Shown in pieces: positions 22,251 through 33,643 of a stretch of DNA of 64,000 bases. The stretch comes from Liquidambar formosana (Eukaryota; Streptophyta; Magnoliopsida; Saxifragales; Altingiaceae): assembly GCA_039720395.1 (NCBI GenBank), contig CM077820.1, positions 49,523,425 through 49,587,424 on the forward strand. Direction: 5' to 3'. The position numbers and the translations under genes are program-made. How positions within the stretch are numbered: position 1 is the stretch's first letter; each line of letters opens with the position of its first letter. Below the pieces are notes generated by a model. It was not told the DNA's origin. It ran no database searches and saw nothing but the letters and a program-made list of their open reading frames with translations.

Positions 22251-23465
22251 CTAAGCCAACACAGCAAACGGGCATGTTTTAAGCACATGAATGATGGTCT
22301 CCTCCGACTGACCACATATGGGACACAGTGGATCGACAGGGATTTGCCGCCTTGCAAGAGAGTCTCTCGTCGGAATGATACCTTTGACAACTCGCCACAC
22401 AAAGTGCTTTACCTTATTGGGAATAGGTTGGGACCACACAAGGGCACACACATCATTTCCATTACCCACATAAGACCCTTCCCCTGAAATATCACTGCGT
22501 TGTCTCTGCAAAGCATCCAACTCCATCAAATATGAACTTCGTACCGTAAAGATACCTTTAGAGTTATAATGCCACATTGGCTTATCATCAGGCAATCTAT
22601 TGCTGAGTGGGAGTTGGCAAATGATAGCAGCTTCATGAGGCAAAAAAATACTCTCCACCAAGGCCTTCCGCCATTCCTTCTTCTCGGTGTCAATCAGATC
22701 ACTTACTAGAGCACCCTCAGGGAGAATTTGTCTAGGTGAAGTAACCTTGAAAGTTATAGGAGTGGGTAGCCATTTCGCCTGCCAAATACCCACTGATTTA
22801 CCATTCCCTATTCGCCACCGGACACCTCTGTCCAACACCTTCTTAGCCCCCCAAATGCTTCGCCATGAGAAACTTGGATGAGACCCAAGACTTGAGTTTA
22901 AGAAACTACAATGGGGAAAGTACTTGGCCTTAAGCAACCGAGCCACAAGTGAATGCTCGTTATTCAAAATCCGCCAAGCTTGCTTGGCGAGCAAAGCATT
23001 GTTGGATATGTTAAAGTCACGAAAGCCCAGACCACCGTCTTTTTTAGAAAAGCATAAAAGGTCCCATTTTAACCAGTGAACCTTTCTTTCACTTGCCTTT
23101 TGCCCCCACAAAAAGTTGCTAATCATAGCCTTCATCTCTTCACATAAAGACCAAAGGAGTTTGAAACAACTCATAGTGTAGGTCGGAATGGCTTGTGCTA
23201 CAGCCTTGATTAAAACTTCCTTGCCGGCCCTCGACAAAAGCTTTTCCTTCCAACCTTGCAACTTCTTCCATACTCGTTCCTTCAGAATACCAAAAACTTC
23301 CCTTCGAGATTTACCAATAAGTGTGGGAAGACCCAAATACTTACTGTGAGACCCCTCTTGGGAAATACGCAAGATATTGCGGAGAATAGTCCTCTTGTCA
23401 CTACCCGTGTTGATACTAAAAAAGAGAGATGACTTCTCTAAGTTAATTTGTTGACTAGACATCAC
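22251..23465 (-). pseudogene. LINE ORF2, C-terminal reverse-transcriptase region with zinc motif
   Basis: This is a 404-codon open stretch following the RT core: QINLEKSSLFFS, SKYLGLPTLIGKSRREVF, WLKWDLLCFSKKDGGLGFRD, and the zf-RVT region CPICGQSEETIIHVLKTCPF (CxxC...HxxxxC). It is out of frame with the RT core, since the junction at 23462-23465 has a stop and a shift. It belongs to the same ancient single ORF2. Confidence 0.85.
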
Positions 23466-24682
23466 TCATACTGGTGTAAAACCTCCATAATTGCTCGACC
23501 TTCCGCCTCTGTGGCCTTGCCAAATAGAAGACTATCATCAGCAAAAAATAGATGGGAAATCCTTGGGCTGCCTCTGCATATAGAAATCCCCGTCAGCCTA
23601 TTCTCCCTTTCAGCACCCCTTAACATAGCTGTCAAACCCTCTGCAACAAGTAAAAACAGATAAGGCGAAAGGGGGTCCCCTTGACGAAGCCCCCTAGAAG
23701 GTTGAAAATAACCGCACTGGTTTCCATTGAACCTAACTGAATAGGACACTGTGCTAACACAAGACATAATCAACCGCACCCAAGGTAGGGAAAAACCCAG
23801 CTTCACCATAATTTTTTCAAGAAATGCCCATTCCACCCGGTCATACGCCTTACTCATATCAAGTTTCAAAGCAAAATAGCCCTCCTTGCCCATTCTTTTA
23901 TTTTTTAAAAAATGCATTAGCTCAAAGGCTACCAACACGTTATCCGTAATGAGCCGGCCTGGCACAAATGCACTCTGACAAGGCAAGATAATCTGAGGCA
24001 AAATGATTTTAAGGTGGTTTGCAAGGACCTTTGCAATAATTTTATAAACCACATTACATAAGCTAATAGGGCGATATTGGGTTATATACTCAGGATTTTC
24101 TACCTTAGGGATCAAGACAATATGTGTGTAATTAAAATTTTTTAACATGGGACCTCCCCTAAGGAAAGCAAGAGCGGCCTTGGTAACATCTGGCCCAACA
24201 ATATGCCAATATTTCTGGAAAAAAAGAGCAGACATACCATCGGGACCAGGGGATTTGCTAGGATGCATCTGAAACAGAGCGTCACATATCTCATGGGGGT
24301 GGAATTCTCGCGTGAGTGCCAGGTTCATCTCATCCGAAACACAACGCTCGACCCCACTAAGAGAACAGCCAGTAAGCTGAGGATTAGAAGACGTAAAAAT
24401 ATTCCTGAAGTAGTCAACCACCATACTCTCAATACGATCATCATTATACTGCCACTGCCCCTGATTATCCCTTAAATCCTTTATGAGATTTTTCCGTTGT
24501 CGCTGTGAAGCTTTTGCATGGAAAAAAGCCGTATTCCTATCCCCTTCCTTCAACCACACAATACGTGATCGTTGCCGCCACATAACTTCCTCTCGTGCCA
24601 AGACTTCATCCATCTGCTGCATAATATGCTTCTCTTCTCCCACCGATTGAGCACTAGTGGGTCCCTGCTTAATGGCGCGAAG
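23462..24682 (-). pseudogene. LINE ORF2, reverse transcriptase core
   Basis: The order of motifs is that of non-LTR RT: WLKEGDRNTAFFH, SKSPGPDGM, YRPISLCNVVYKI, FVPGRLITDNVL, ALKLDMSKAYDRVEW (first catalytic Asp), GLRQGDPLSPYLF, and HLFFADDSLLF with the FADD active site. It copies RNA at the nicked target in intact elements. A TAG at about 24681-24683, one transition from a glutamine codon, separates it from the endonuclease. Confidence 0.9.
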
Positions 24683-25411
24683 CTATTCACGCATATTCTT
24701 CAGTTGTCTATGCACATTCCCAAACGTGGCGAAATTCCATGTAGACAACTGCATTCTAGTGGATTTAATTTTCTCACTCACACAAAACATAGCAGATCCC
24801 GAGCTCAACATAGACCACCCCTCCTGAACAATCTGTTCGCATTCCTCAGATCTAACCCACATAGCCTCAAAGCGAAATTGTTTCTTTTTCCGGCCTACCC
24901 CCCCACCTGCACCGTCCGTATCAACTAGGATAGGTAGATGATCCGAGGCACTATACATAAGATTCTCTACATAAGCAAATGGGAATAGAAAACTCCAATC
25001 TGTAGATACAAGGGCCCTATCAAGCCTCTCTCTTGTGCATTCCTCCCCAAGCCTATTATTACACCATGTGAACTGAGGCCTTGAAAACCCAAGTCCCGCA
25101 AATTGTACCTTGTGATTGCCTGGCGAAAATCCCTCATCTGCCACTTTGCGTGCGGAACTCGTCCACTTTTTTCACCTGCTATAAGAATTTCATTAAAGTC
25201 CCCTACACACAGCCAAGGGAGAACAGAGCGAGAATGAAGGAGCACTAACAACTCCCAAGACAATTTCCTCATAGACACATCCGGGAAACTATAGAAGCCT
25301 GTAATACGCCATCGCGTAACCCCATCTTCCATAATATGGCCATCAATGTGATGACCAGAATAAGACAACACCTCCACCTCCATACCTGACCTCCATAAAA
25401 GTGCCGCTTCA
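24683..25411 (-). pseudogene. LINE ORF2, endonuclease domain (central and C-terminal part)
   Basis: The part from about 25411 reads ALLWRSGMEVEVLSYSGHHI, WRITGFYSFPD and VLPWLCVGDFNEIL. Near 25090 a frameshift moves to the frame with FTWCNNRLG, RLDRALVSTDW and SASDHLPILVD. GDFNE and SDHLP are the APE-type endonuclease active-site motifs. The N-terminal residues of this domain are on the plus strand at 26345-26504, because the 5' part of the element is inverted. Confidence 0.85.
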
Positions 25412-26347
25412 ATATGGGTTGTGGCTAAGAATTCCGGAGTCTGCAAAGTTTAGTAAAGCACAGGGGACGGGTGGTTTCCCCTCTCCGTTTGCAACAGGCG
25501 CTGGCCTGAAACCGGTTGGGGGACTGCTGGCGGGTCAAGCTTCTGCTGGCACTGGTGATACGGGATTTGGCGAGGAATTACTGGCACCATCTATGGGATA
25601 TGGCAGGAACCATGCTGTAGCGGATTTGGTAGGGACACATAGCGAGGATAGTGGCGATAGTCTTGGCTCACATCTTTGTATGGGTAAGGAAAGTTTAACC
25701 ACCCAGGATCTGACTTCTGCGCGAGAGAATCTTCATGGGGCAGATCCGAGTTTTAGAATTATTGGGAGGGATTTACCGGATGTGTATGGGGTGACTGGGG
25801 ACTTGGGATCTGGGCTAGCACAGCAGATGTCTCTTGTTGGGCTTATTGGGCTAACAGCTGGGTTAAGAGGCAGGGTGACTCAGGCTCATTTGGGCACTAA
25901 GGTGGATGGTAGAATAGTTGAGATTTCTGCGGCCTGCCAAACAACCTTAAGTCCCATAGTGGAACCCCTCGTGCGACTTGGTGGGACTGGCACAGGTATT
26001 TTTGTGGCCAAAGCATGTTCTACTAATTCCTCCCAGGCGCATCCTTCTTTGACTACCTCGCAAGAAGCCACAGTGGCAACAGCTGAGGGAAATAATTCTA
26101 GGGTTAGGTTGGGGAACTGGAAGCGTAGAGCTCGTGTGCTACGGAGGCGTCCTGAGGCCACCCCTGTGAAGACGTCAGTGGGGAAACATAAACAACTTGG
26201 GGGGGATAACCTAGTTGGGGGTTGTGTTTCTGGCAGTGTAGGGGAAAGAAGGAAAAGGTGCCATTCTGTGGCAGCAGGGCAGGGATCTCAAGATGTTTCA
26301 GATGAGTTATCGGCGGCGACTGGGTCCCAGTCCCGCCGGTCGCAATG
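25412..26347 (+). pseudogene. LINE ORF1 C-terminal part, inverted relative to the rest
   Basis: An open plus-strand frame ends at TGA 26346-26348, overlapping the ORF2 start, as in bicistronic plant LINEs. The reading is low-complexity and Gly/Ser/Thr/Arg-rich (SKAQGTGGFPSP, GERRKRCHSVAAGQ). The usual CCHC knuckle lies upstream of this part and is missing, so the element is 5'-truncated. ORF1 proteins bind the element RNA. I place it by position next to ORF2, not by a diagnostic motif. Confidence 0.65.
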
Positions 26348-26504
26348 AAAATTCTAAGTTTCAACTGTCGAAGGCTTGGGAACCCTCGCACAGTTCGAGC
26401 ACTTCACGATGTTGTGAGGCGCAAGGATCCCAGTTTGGTTTTTTTAATGGAAACTAAACTTCATAAAGCTGAAATGGAGAAGGTAAAATTTAAATTGGGT
26501 TTCA
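26345..26504 (+). pseudogene. LINE ORF2 N-terminus (endonuclease), inverted fragment
   Basis: ATG at 26345 opens MKILSFNCRRLGNPRTVRAL, then HDVVRRKDPSLVFLMETKLH, the first strand and the catalytic Asn and Glu of the APE endonuclease (N in SFNCR, E in METKL). It stops at KLGF next to the target-site duplication at 26505. The next residues of this domain resume on the minus strand at about 25411, with some 15-20 codons lost at the joint (inferred from family length). Confidence 0.88.
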
Positions 26505-27340
26505 GCCAAAGGTATTGTTGGACGAACTATAAAAGATGTCTAGCTTGTATGGACATTTTTCGTTTTAAATATGAGAAGGAAAATGTTTGTCCATTAATTG
26601 TGTATTTTAATCATTTTTTATCCTCCTTTCTGAGATTCAAATGGCTTCTGAAACTTTTCCGAAAACCTTTAACACTCTTTATAATCACATAACATAACAT
26701 AACAATAAAATATGATAGCATGGTTTAGTGCATGTATGTAATTCATTTTCCATCAATTCAAGCTTTCTAATAAATCAAACTAAATTAATTAACCCAAATT
26801 TATTATATTCTTATAGTAAAAGTTTAAATCAACAAGTAGTTTCATAAAACTAAATAAAATTTAAAAAAATTGATACACATTTATAATCATTGATTACAAC
26901 CTCAAAGGAACAAAAATCAAGAACTCACTCTGTCCTAATTTGGATGTGTTCAACCAAATAGACTACAGTCTTGCAAGTCTCATCACAATAAAAAGGAGGT
27001 TCAAATGTTGCCGACATTTCATCAATAAAATATATTGTTGGCATCAGGTGATTAATGGACAAAAGAGTTGCTCAGGGAATGTACTGACAAGGCAACAATA
27101 TACAATAGTAAATAACAAAAAAAGAACTTTTGTCAAAATAAATATGAACCAATGATCATATTAATTACTTGCATTCTAGAGGCAGGGTGGAAAGCAAAAT
27201 ATATTCACAATGTTTTGTGAATCGTGACCGGAGAGTGGAGGTCAAAATATATACAAAAGAAAAGCTGGCCCATTTTGTAAACCTATCATAGTATGAACGA
27301 AATAGGAAAAGAAGAAAATGTTGGGTCTGTTAGTACATAC

Positions 27341-27832
27341 CTTTCGCAAGTATCGTATGGTCGTATTAAGGTCTCCCTTCCATAATTCTCCATACAATTG
27401 TTGCACTGTGTCCAGCTTTGGTGTGTGTAAAATTCCGTAGGAGAATGTCTTCAATTCGGGGCATTTATCCACGGACACTTGTTCCAAGGATGGGAAAGAA
27501 AAAGTAGTACTCCTTGGGCAGAAGCTTGTGAGGTTTGGTAAGTTTTTTAGTTGCAGAGAGTTTAATTGACTAAAGGTAGTCTCATCTGTCTCTTCTCCTT
27601 CCTCGCTTGCAATTACTTTTTTCATCATCTTGCAATCATTTACAATTATGCTTTTAATTTGCACTAGACTTTTAGCTATTGCGAATGTCAATACATGTCT
27701 TAAACTTTCACAATGGCTTACTTCCAGAACTCTTAGTTTGCCAAATGACGATGCATGATATTGGTCTTGCCAAATCTCTTTCATACTAGACATGGACCAC
27801 AATTTCAATTCCTCTAGGTTAGGGAATGCAAC
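27341..27832 (-). CDS. CNL resistance gene, LRR exon 4 (B-type, first copy)
   Basis: The exon is 492 nt (164 codons) and open. Acceptor AG is at 27833-27834 and donor G|GTATGT at 27340; both introns are phase 0. It begins VAFPNLEELKLW, then MSSMKEIWQDQYHAS and LNSLQLKNLPNLTSFCPRS. Differences from exon 6 are few (for example KKVIASEEGEE against KEVIASEEGKE) until the last 20 codons, where this copy has QLYGELWKGDLNTTIRYLRK. High identity of both exon and intron points to a recent duplication. Confidence 0.82.
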
Positions 27833-27904
27833 CTGGTAAATTATTAAAACAAGAGAAGTTTAGTTGTTGTTCTTTTAAACAATTCAAAAAATACACACAC
27901 AACG

Positions 27905-28010
27905 TAGTTTGTTGTCAACGGCTAGCTTTTTTGCCTAATGGCACTTCTCCCCTCTTATCCTGGGTTCAAGTCCTTAAATAGGTAATACTACATGAAACAA
28001 TAGAAAGATC
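27905..28010 (+). mobile_element. tRNA-like SINE relic (copy in the intron upstream of exon 4)
   Basis: Box-A-like GCCTAATGG near 27932 and box-B-like GGGTTCAAGTCC near 27962, the partner of the copy at 12685-12790. Confidence 0.45.
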
Positions 28011-30740
28011 TTTTGTTCTTTGAGTTGTTAATCAAAATATTAATAATAATAAAATAAAATGTTTTTTTTCTTTGAAATAATTCAACAAATACTTACCCAA
28101 AAAACCAATTCAACAAATACAAAAACAAGGTATCTCTTTTATTACTCTTGTCCAAATCATGTAAAAGTTTCACTTAAATATAGGGATAAAATGGGGAACG
28201 TGCAATGTTTAAAATAATGTTACAAAAAACAGATTGAACCCGTATCCTTGGTTTAATGAAATCAGCCAGTTGTCACCCCACCCCCCCCCCCCCCCCCCAC
28301 CCCCCAAAAAAAAAAAAAAAGTGGCCCGTTTTATTAGCTTTTCTTGTCTTTGTAAAAAGAATGTCCAAAATTTTATTAAAATCATCAACCAATTAAATTC
28401 ATCATTTTAATTAATCCTATGAGATCTAATTATGCCATATTTTTTAAGTTTAAAATTTTAAAACTGTTAAAATAATTAAAATACTGTGCACGTTAGCCCC
28501 TGTAAGAGTATTTTAAAAAAGTATTGAGCATTATTACTATGTGAATAGTATGTAATGATTTCAACTTTGAGAATTGATTAGACTTCGGACCAAGGTTCAT
28601 GGAATCCATGATTTTTTTTTCTTTTTTTAATAATAAAAAAGATAGATTGAATCCACGAATTTCTCATAAACGTACTTTTATTCACAAAAAAGGGCCGACA
28701 CCCATATACAAGAGTATACCGAAAGTATGCCCCAATAATTAAATCAATGAGAATTTGAGAGGACTAAGCTTTGAGATTTAAAATTCAAAAATGAAATCTA
28801 GATACTTACTCTGTTCATGATGCGTGTGCCATTAATTATCTCACATTATTATTATTATTATTATTTTTTTATGCATGTGTGTGTACTGTAATCTGATACC
28901 AATTCATGTATTCTTTGTAATTTAAAATACAAACCACTTCCATCTATTCCCTGTAATTTAAAATACAAACACATTACTCACCTTCCTTTACCATCTGTTT
29001 GGTTCATGGATTTTACCATGAAAAAAATATATATATATTATGGATTCTACTTTTTTTTCTGTTTGTTGTAATGGAAAAATAAAAGGAAAGAAATTTTTTT
29101 AAAAAAAAGTAGGAAGGAAAATGGCATACTCATTTTCCGTTTAAAAATGTGAGGAAAGTGTGGAAAATAAGGAGAAAAATTTTGTCGAACTCAGTTCTCC
29201 ATAGTCCCTTCTAAAAAGGAAATGACCTTCTCACAATCTCTCTCTCGATCACCTCCCTTCCCCTTCGACGATGTGTCCCCTTAGTGAACCGCCAACCTAT
29301 ATTGGGCACCGATCAATAGCCTTCACCGGACACAATCATCTCGTCAATATGATAATTAATTCCCTTTTATTATTATATTTTCCTTTCTCTTTACTTTTTT
29401 CTTAACAAACAAACAAAGGAAAACTGAGTGGAATCCTTTCACTTTCCTCTCACTTTTCTCTGAACAACCAAACACTAAAAAGTTTTCCATTTCTTTTCTT
29501 TTTCCTTTCCTTCTCATTTTTTTTCCCATACTTTTTTTTTTCCATGCAATTTTCGCAAACCAAATAGATAAAGGTGGCGTATTGATGATCGAAAATTACC
29601 AAAGAATTCTCTTTATTAATAGTATAGATTGATTATCAAATAATTTACAAATTTAATTATGACTTTTTTAAAGAGTGAAAATTACATTGTTTTTGTCCCA
29701 ATTTTAAATCCTAATCTACATCCAAATTTTGTGTAATTCTCATAGTTCATATAGATAAAGGATATATGGAAACATTGCTCAAGACAACGCCCACGTTAGT
29801 GCTAACGTGGTGCCACATTTTTTCCTTGCACCTTCAATTTTTTGGTAACAAAGACACCTTTTGGTACTTTGAATATTTTTTAATTTTGACTTTCAAACTA
29901 TCGTCTGGAACCTTAACTTCCTCCAAATTCCTTGCTTTTCTCCTAATTTTTAAGAACATTCAATCCCAAAGTACGTCATGGCACTCTAATATATTGAGGA
30001 ATATCAATTAAGTATCTGATTTGGGAACTTTTAAATTCATTCATTAATTTCTTCAAAAATTCATCCTACTTTTAAGTTCATCGTTTCATTTAATTAGGGT
30101 GGTTTGGTCATGTGTAACAAAAACCTATGAATGCACCTGCATGTATGTAAAAATACCTTTATTCAAGCCGAAGGCCTTAATAGAACAAGAGATCGATGAA
30201 GGCCTAAAACAACGTGGCCAAACGCCGGTAGTGAGAAAGGAAACGTATGCTATGAATTTAATAGCATATACAGGGCCCTTGATAGAATTGGATCAAGGAG
30301 GCCTAAAATAACATGGACAAAAGTGTTGAAAAAGGACATCTATGCTAAGAATTTAACAGCATTATAGTCGTTGATAGAATTAAAAGATGTAAAATGATTC
30401 CTATAGCCAATCACACGAAATTGAAAATAAGGCTTAACTGAGTTAAGTTGGTTTTAAAGTCTTAATAAGAAGTGCCACGTTGCCACTCCTAACAAAGTAG
30501 CTATAAGTTCAATTTAGCGTAAAACTACTCAAATCCAATCAACTCAACTCCAATATTACCTTTTCAATTTCCACATCATGACCACTAAAATTAAAAGGAA
30601 TGGATTTTCCTCCACACCTTTAGTAGTTTTTTAGTGGTCATCCCACAACTGTCCTTTACTTATTATAATCTTCTTTTCTAACCATTAAAGTTTCCAGCAT
30701 GAAAATCTTATTCACAAACCAATATGGTAAAGAAATATGA

Positions 30741-31230
30741 AAGGTGTTCCTATCAAAGGGCCTGCATGCCACGTTGCCTACGACAATTTGGTGTGACCGG
30801 GAGACGTAACAATTATGTTAATTAGTTCTAGTCCTAAAGGTGAACCCTAGACTTAACAGTTAACTCTATCCAAATCCCTAACCCCTTGGTAGCATTGGTA
30901 AGCCACAAGTGCCGGTGTAATTCTTTTCCTCAATGATATTTTGGGGCCAATCATATTTTTCTTTTTCGAAATATTTTTTAGCACTTGAGCATTTCAGGAT
31001 TCTTGAATGATTTTGATATTTAAATAAAGATGGGGGCTTTAAGGGAAAGTTTTGCAATGTGAAATTTTAGATTTTATCATCAAACTTAAAAATACTTGCA
31101 TCAAATCTTTGGAGAATTATTTGAAAATGTCAGTTAATGTTGATTTATCATTATTAAACATGTGAGTAAGTTATGAATGGGGAGATCCCTTCACAATTTA
31201 TATGTGAACTAACAAAGTACAGATTCATAC
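30741..31230. other. Intron end next to LRR exon 3, no features recognised
   Basis: Unique AT-rich intron sequence, partly aligning with 2740-2869 near the exon. No coding or mobile feature seen. Confidence 0.5.
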
Positions 31231-32765
31231 CTTGTCCGCCAAGAACAGGGGTTTTGTTGGAGTACCCACGTGGCCCTTCCCATGGGATTCTTCGAAGCTA
31301 CTTGATTCCAAAGAAAACGTCTCCACTTTGAGAATCCCTTGGTAGAAACTCTTGAGCTGAAATAGAAAGCCAAGAGTCAGAGAGGTTAGTCTAGGGAACT
31401 CTATCTTACCCATTGATTCTTCTTCTACTCCTTCATTTTCAACAATTTCTTCCACCATCTCACAGCGCCATATTGATAATTCTTGGAGTCGCACAAGACT
31501 CTTGGCTATGGAAGTTGTAAAGATATGCCTCAAATCAGAACAGGAAGTAACTTCTAGTGAAGTTAGGTTTTGAAAGGAGAAATATGCAGTCAGTTGAGAA
31601 TCCGTCTTCCATATCTGCTTCAACCTTGGGCAACCTTGTAAACTCAACTTTCTCAACGGAATGCTTCTTAGGACATGCCTTTCCACATCATTTAGCTCTC
31701 CAACATCAAATATGTATTCTACTGAATGATTACCCCACGCTACTTTCAGTGATTCTAAATTTTGCAGCCTCATCAGCATGTTAGATGGAATAATGTTCAA
31801 TAGATGCTCACAACTTTCTATACATAAGGATTTTAAGTTGCAAAAGGAATCGTCTTTGACAGGGAGTTGAGAGGGCCATATCTCTTTCAAGGAATTAACT
31901 TTCGTAATAGACAATACCTCCAAATTGGGAAATGCAACCTGCACAATTGACCTCATTCTCTGTTAATATTGATATTCTAAATAATAACTAAACATAATAG
32001 AGGATACATCACCACAATTGGCTTACATGTAAAGGCACATATCTTTGATTAGAACCTTAATTGAATATTCCAGATCAAATTTTGACAATTAATTAAGTCA
32101 CTTATGGGTTGTCAATTTTAATCCACATAAAGTTGTCCTACATTTAATTTTTCTTTTTCCCAAAATAGGAAAGAGAAACAAATAATAATAAAATTACAAT
32201 GGCACGCTCAGCCACCTAGTTTTCCATTATAAAAAAAAAAATAGAATTTTCAATAAAAATATCAGCACAAAAAGCCAATCAAAGCCAATAGTTTCCTTCG
32301 CAATTCTCTTCCCCGCCGACAACTGCTGATTCATCTCCGGCCGACAAAAGTCAACCATGAAATCTTATGCCTATTAATTCACTATCTTTATTAAGCTAGA
32401 TATTTTTCATAAAGTCATCAACTTGATGTACATAAAGTCATCCTACATTAAGTTTTTCCTTGGTACACTAAAACAGAGCAAATTATTTACACAAGGTGTG
32501 GGTTGAATCTTAATCTACATAAAGTCATCCTACATTTAATTTTTCATTTACCGAAAATAAGAAAAATAAAATAAAATAAAACTACAATGGCACGCTGGCC
32601 AATGGCAAACCTAGTTTTCCTCTGCAATGTTTTTTCCCCCCTCCAATAAGGTGAGGTGTGATTATTTTGATTCTTCTTAATGTCCAATTTATTCACTTCT
32701 TCAAAAATCTTACCACTTGATAACCATAATTTCATAATATGAAAATCAGTGAAAGAAATGATGAC
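30760..32765. repeat. A-type exon module, copy 1 (partner 2740-4520)
   Basis: It contains exon 31231-31938 and intron upstream of it. Anchors shared with the partner include CAATTTATATGT near 31194 and TTATTTACACAAGG near 32484 (partner near 4171). Confidence 0.7.
31231..31938 (-). CDS. CNL resistance gene, LRR exon 3 (A-type, first copy)
   Basis: The exon is 708 nt (236 codons) and open. Acceptor GCAG ends at 31939 and donor G|GTATGA is at 31230; both introns are phase 0. It begins VAFPNLEVLSITKVNSLKEI, has LKSLCIESCEHLLNIIPSNM and LRHIFTTSIAKSLVRLQELS, and ends GTPTKPLFLADK. The partner at 2870-3631 is 18 codons longer. Like the other exons, it ends in a lysine right after a PLF motif, so the cassettes share both their opening (VAFPNLE) and closing phrase. 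It is the first of the amplified LRR exons after the main LRR block. Confidence 0.82.
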
Positions 32766-32768
32766 CTT

Positions 32769-32880
32769 AAGACATTGGGACTAGCCTAGTGGTGAGCGAG
32801 GGTAGGGTAAAGGGTAGGAGTAGGATAAGTTAGATGTTCGAACCCCTCCAATTGTGCCAAAAAAAAAGGGAAAAAAATAA
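32769..32880 (+). mobile_element. tRNA-derived SINE with 17-bp target-site duplication
   Basis: Same family as 6624-6729: box A TAGCCTAGTGGTGAG (about 32782-32796), box B TGTTCGAACCC (about 32835-32845), A-rich tail. It is flanked by a perfect 17-bp direct repeat, AAAGAAATGATGACCTT, at 32752-32768 and 32881-32897. It inserted into the A module, and the partner module near 4500 lacks it, so it came after that duplication. Confidence 0.9.
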
Positions 32881-32897
32881 AAAGAAATGATGACCTT

Positions 32898-33643
32898 TAG
32901 TAACATAGTTTTGATTTTATCTTGTTACTATACTTCTAAAGAATATTTTGAACAAATGCAAGGAAAAGATCATGAAGGAGGATTCAAAAAAATGCCCATG
33001 TGTTAGAGTTACAGTTTTTCAAATATCTTTTAAGTACTCAGGCAACAACAACATATTGTACTTTTTTTCAAATTTATTCATGGCGAATATATTTACCGAA
33101 TGTAAATGAAAAATAAAGAATGGGAAGAGAGAAGTTTCAGTAAGAAACAACTCAATCATGGAAGTTAGATAATTAAAGAAGCTAGTTTCAGTAAGAAGTA
33201 GCGCTAGATTCCAAAAGCTGTCTCGGGGAGTTGACAAGGGAAGGCTGGGCTTTCCCTTCTGGTTGCTTCTGGTTGGTTCTAAGGCTGGTTGCTTCAGGGT
33301 CTCTGGGAAGGGTATAGGCATTTTGCTTAGCATACTCATTTAGTGGTGGGCTTTGCACTGGTGCACCACTGATTATGCAAGGTACCCTTTGCTGAAAATC
33401 TTAATTAAATAATACCCTTCTTTAATGTGTTCTTGACACAATGCAGGTAATTTGAAATCCTTGTGCTCCTTGCCCAAAAAAAAAAAAAAGGGCCCTCGTG
33501 CTAGAGAAATTTGTGAAACTTATTTGTTTTTCCTTTTCTTTTCTTTTTTTTTTTCCGAGTCTTTTCCCCCCTTTTTTCTCACAATAGTGTATGTAATTAA
33601 TAGACGCACTAATGAAAGGAACCAACCAGCACATTGAAAGTAC
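32898..33643. other. Intron between LRR exons 2 and 3, no features recognised
   Basis: AT-rich intron. The donor side (GTACTT at 33643) is clear. A repeated GGTTGCTTCTGGTTGG phrase lies near 33260-33290. No gene or mobile element recognised. Confidence 0.5.

Larger units (their letters stand above)
21440..26504 (-). mobile_element. LINE (plant L1-type, RNase H-bearing) with inverted 5' part
   Basis: The poly(A) tail appears as a 27-base T run at 21440-21466. A near-perfect 13-bp target-site duplication, GCCAA(G/A)GGTATTG, lies at 21427-21439 and 26505-26517. The main body runs on the minus strand: endonuclease, reverse transcriptase, zinc-knuckle region and RNase H. From about 25411 to 26504 the element is flipped: the end of ORF1 and the first 53 codons of ORF2 are on the plus strand. 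The paralogous intron at 11200-11225 runs straight across the site. The insertion lies between LRR exons 4 and 5, in the gene's orientation, and all frames are broken. Confidence 0.92.
26505..30740. repeat. Duplicated B-exon segment, copy 1 (partner 11200-18540)
   Basis: It carries B exon 27341-27832 and the intron upstream of it. It keeps the empty site of the copia insertion near 28380-28395 and the empty site of the Stowaway near 29760. Poly(C)/poly(A) at 28277-28320 is longer than in the partner (13062-13088). Confidence 0.85.

Noticed and set aside
25401..26348. 315-codon plus-strand frame as an independent host gene
   Set aside because: It is followed directly by a LINE ORF2 start and lies inside the LINE's target-site duplication, so it is the inverted 5' part of that element.
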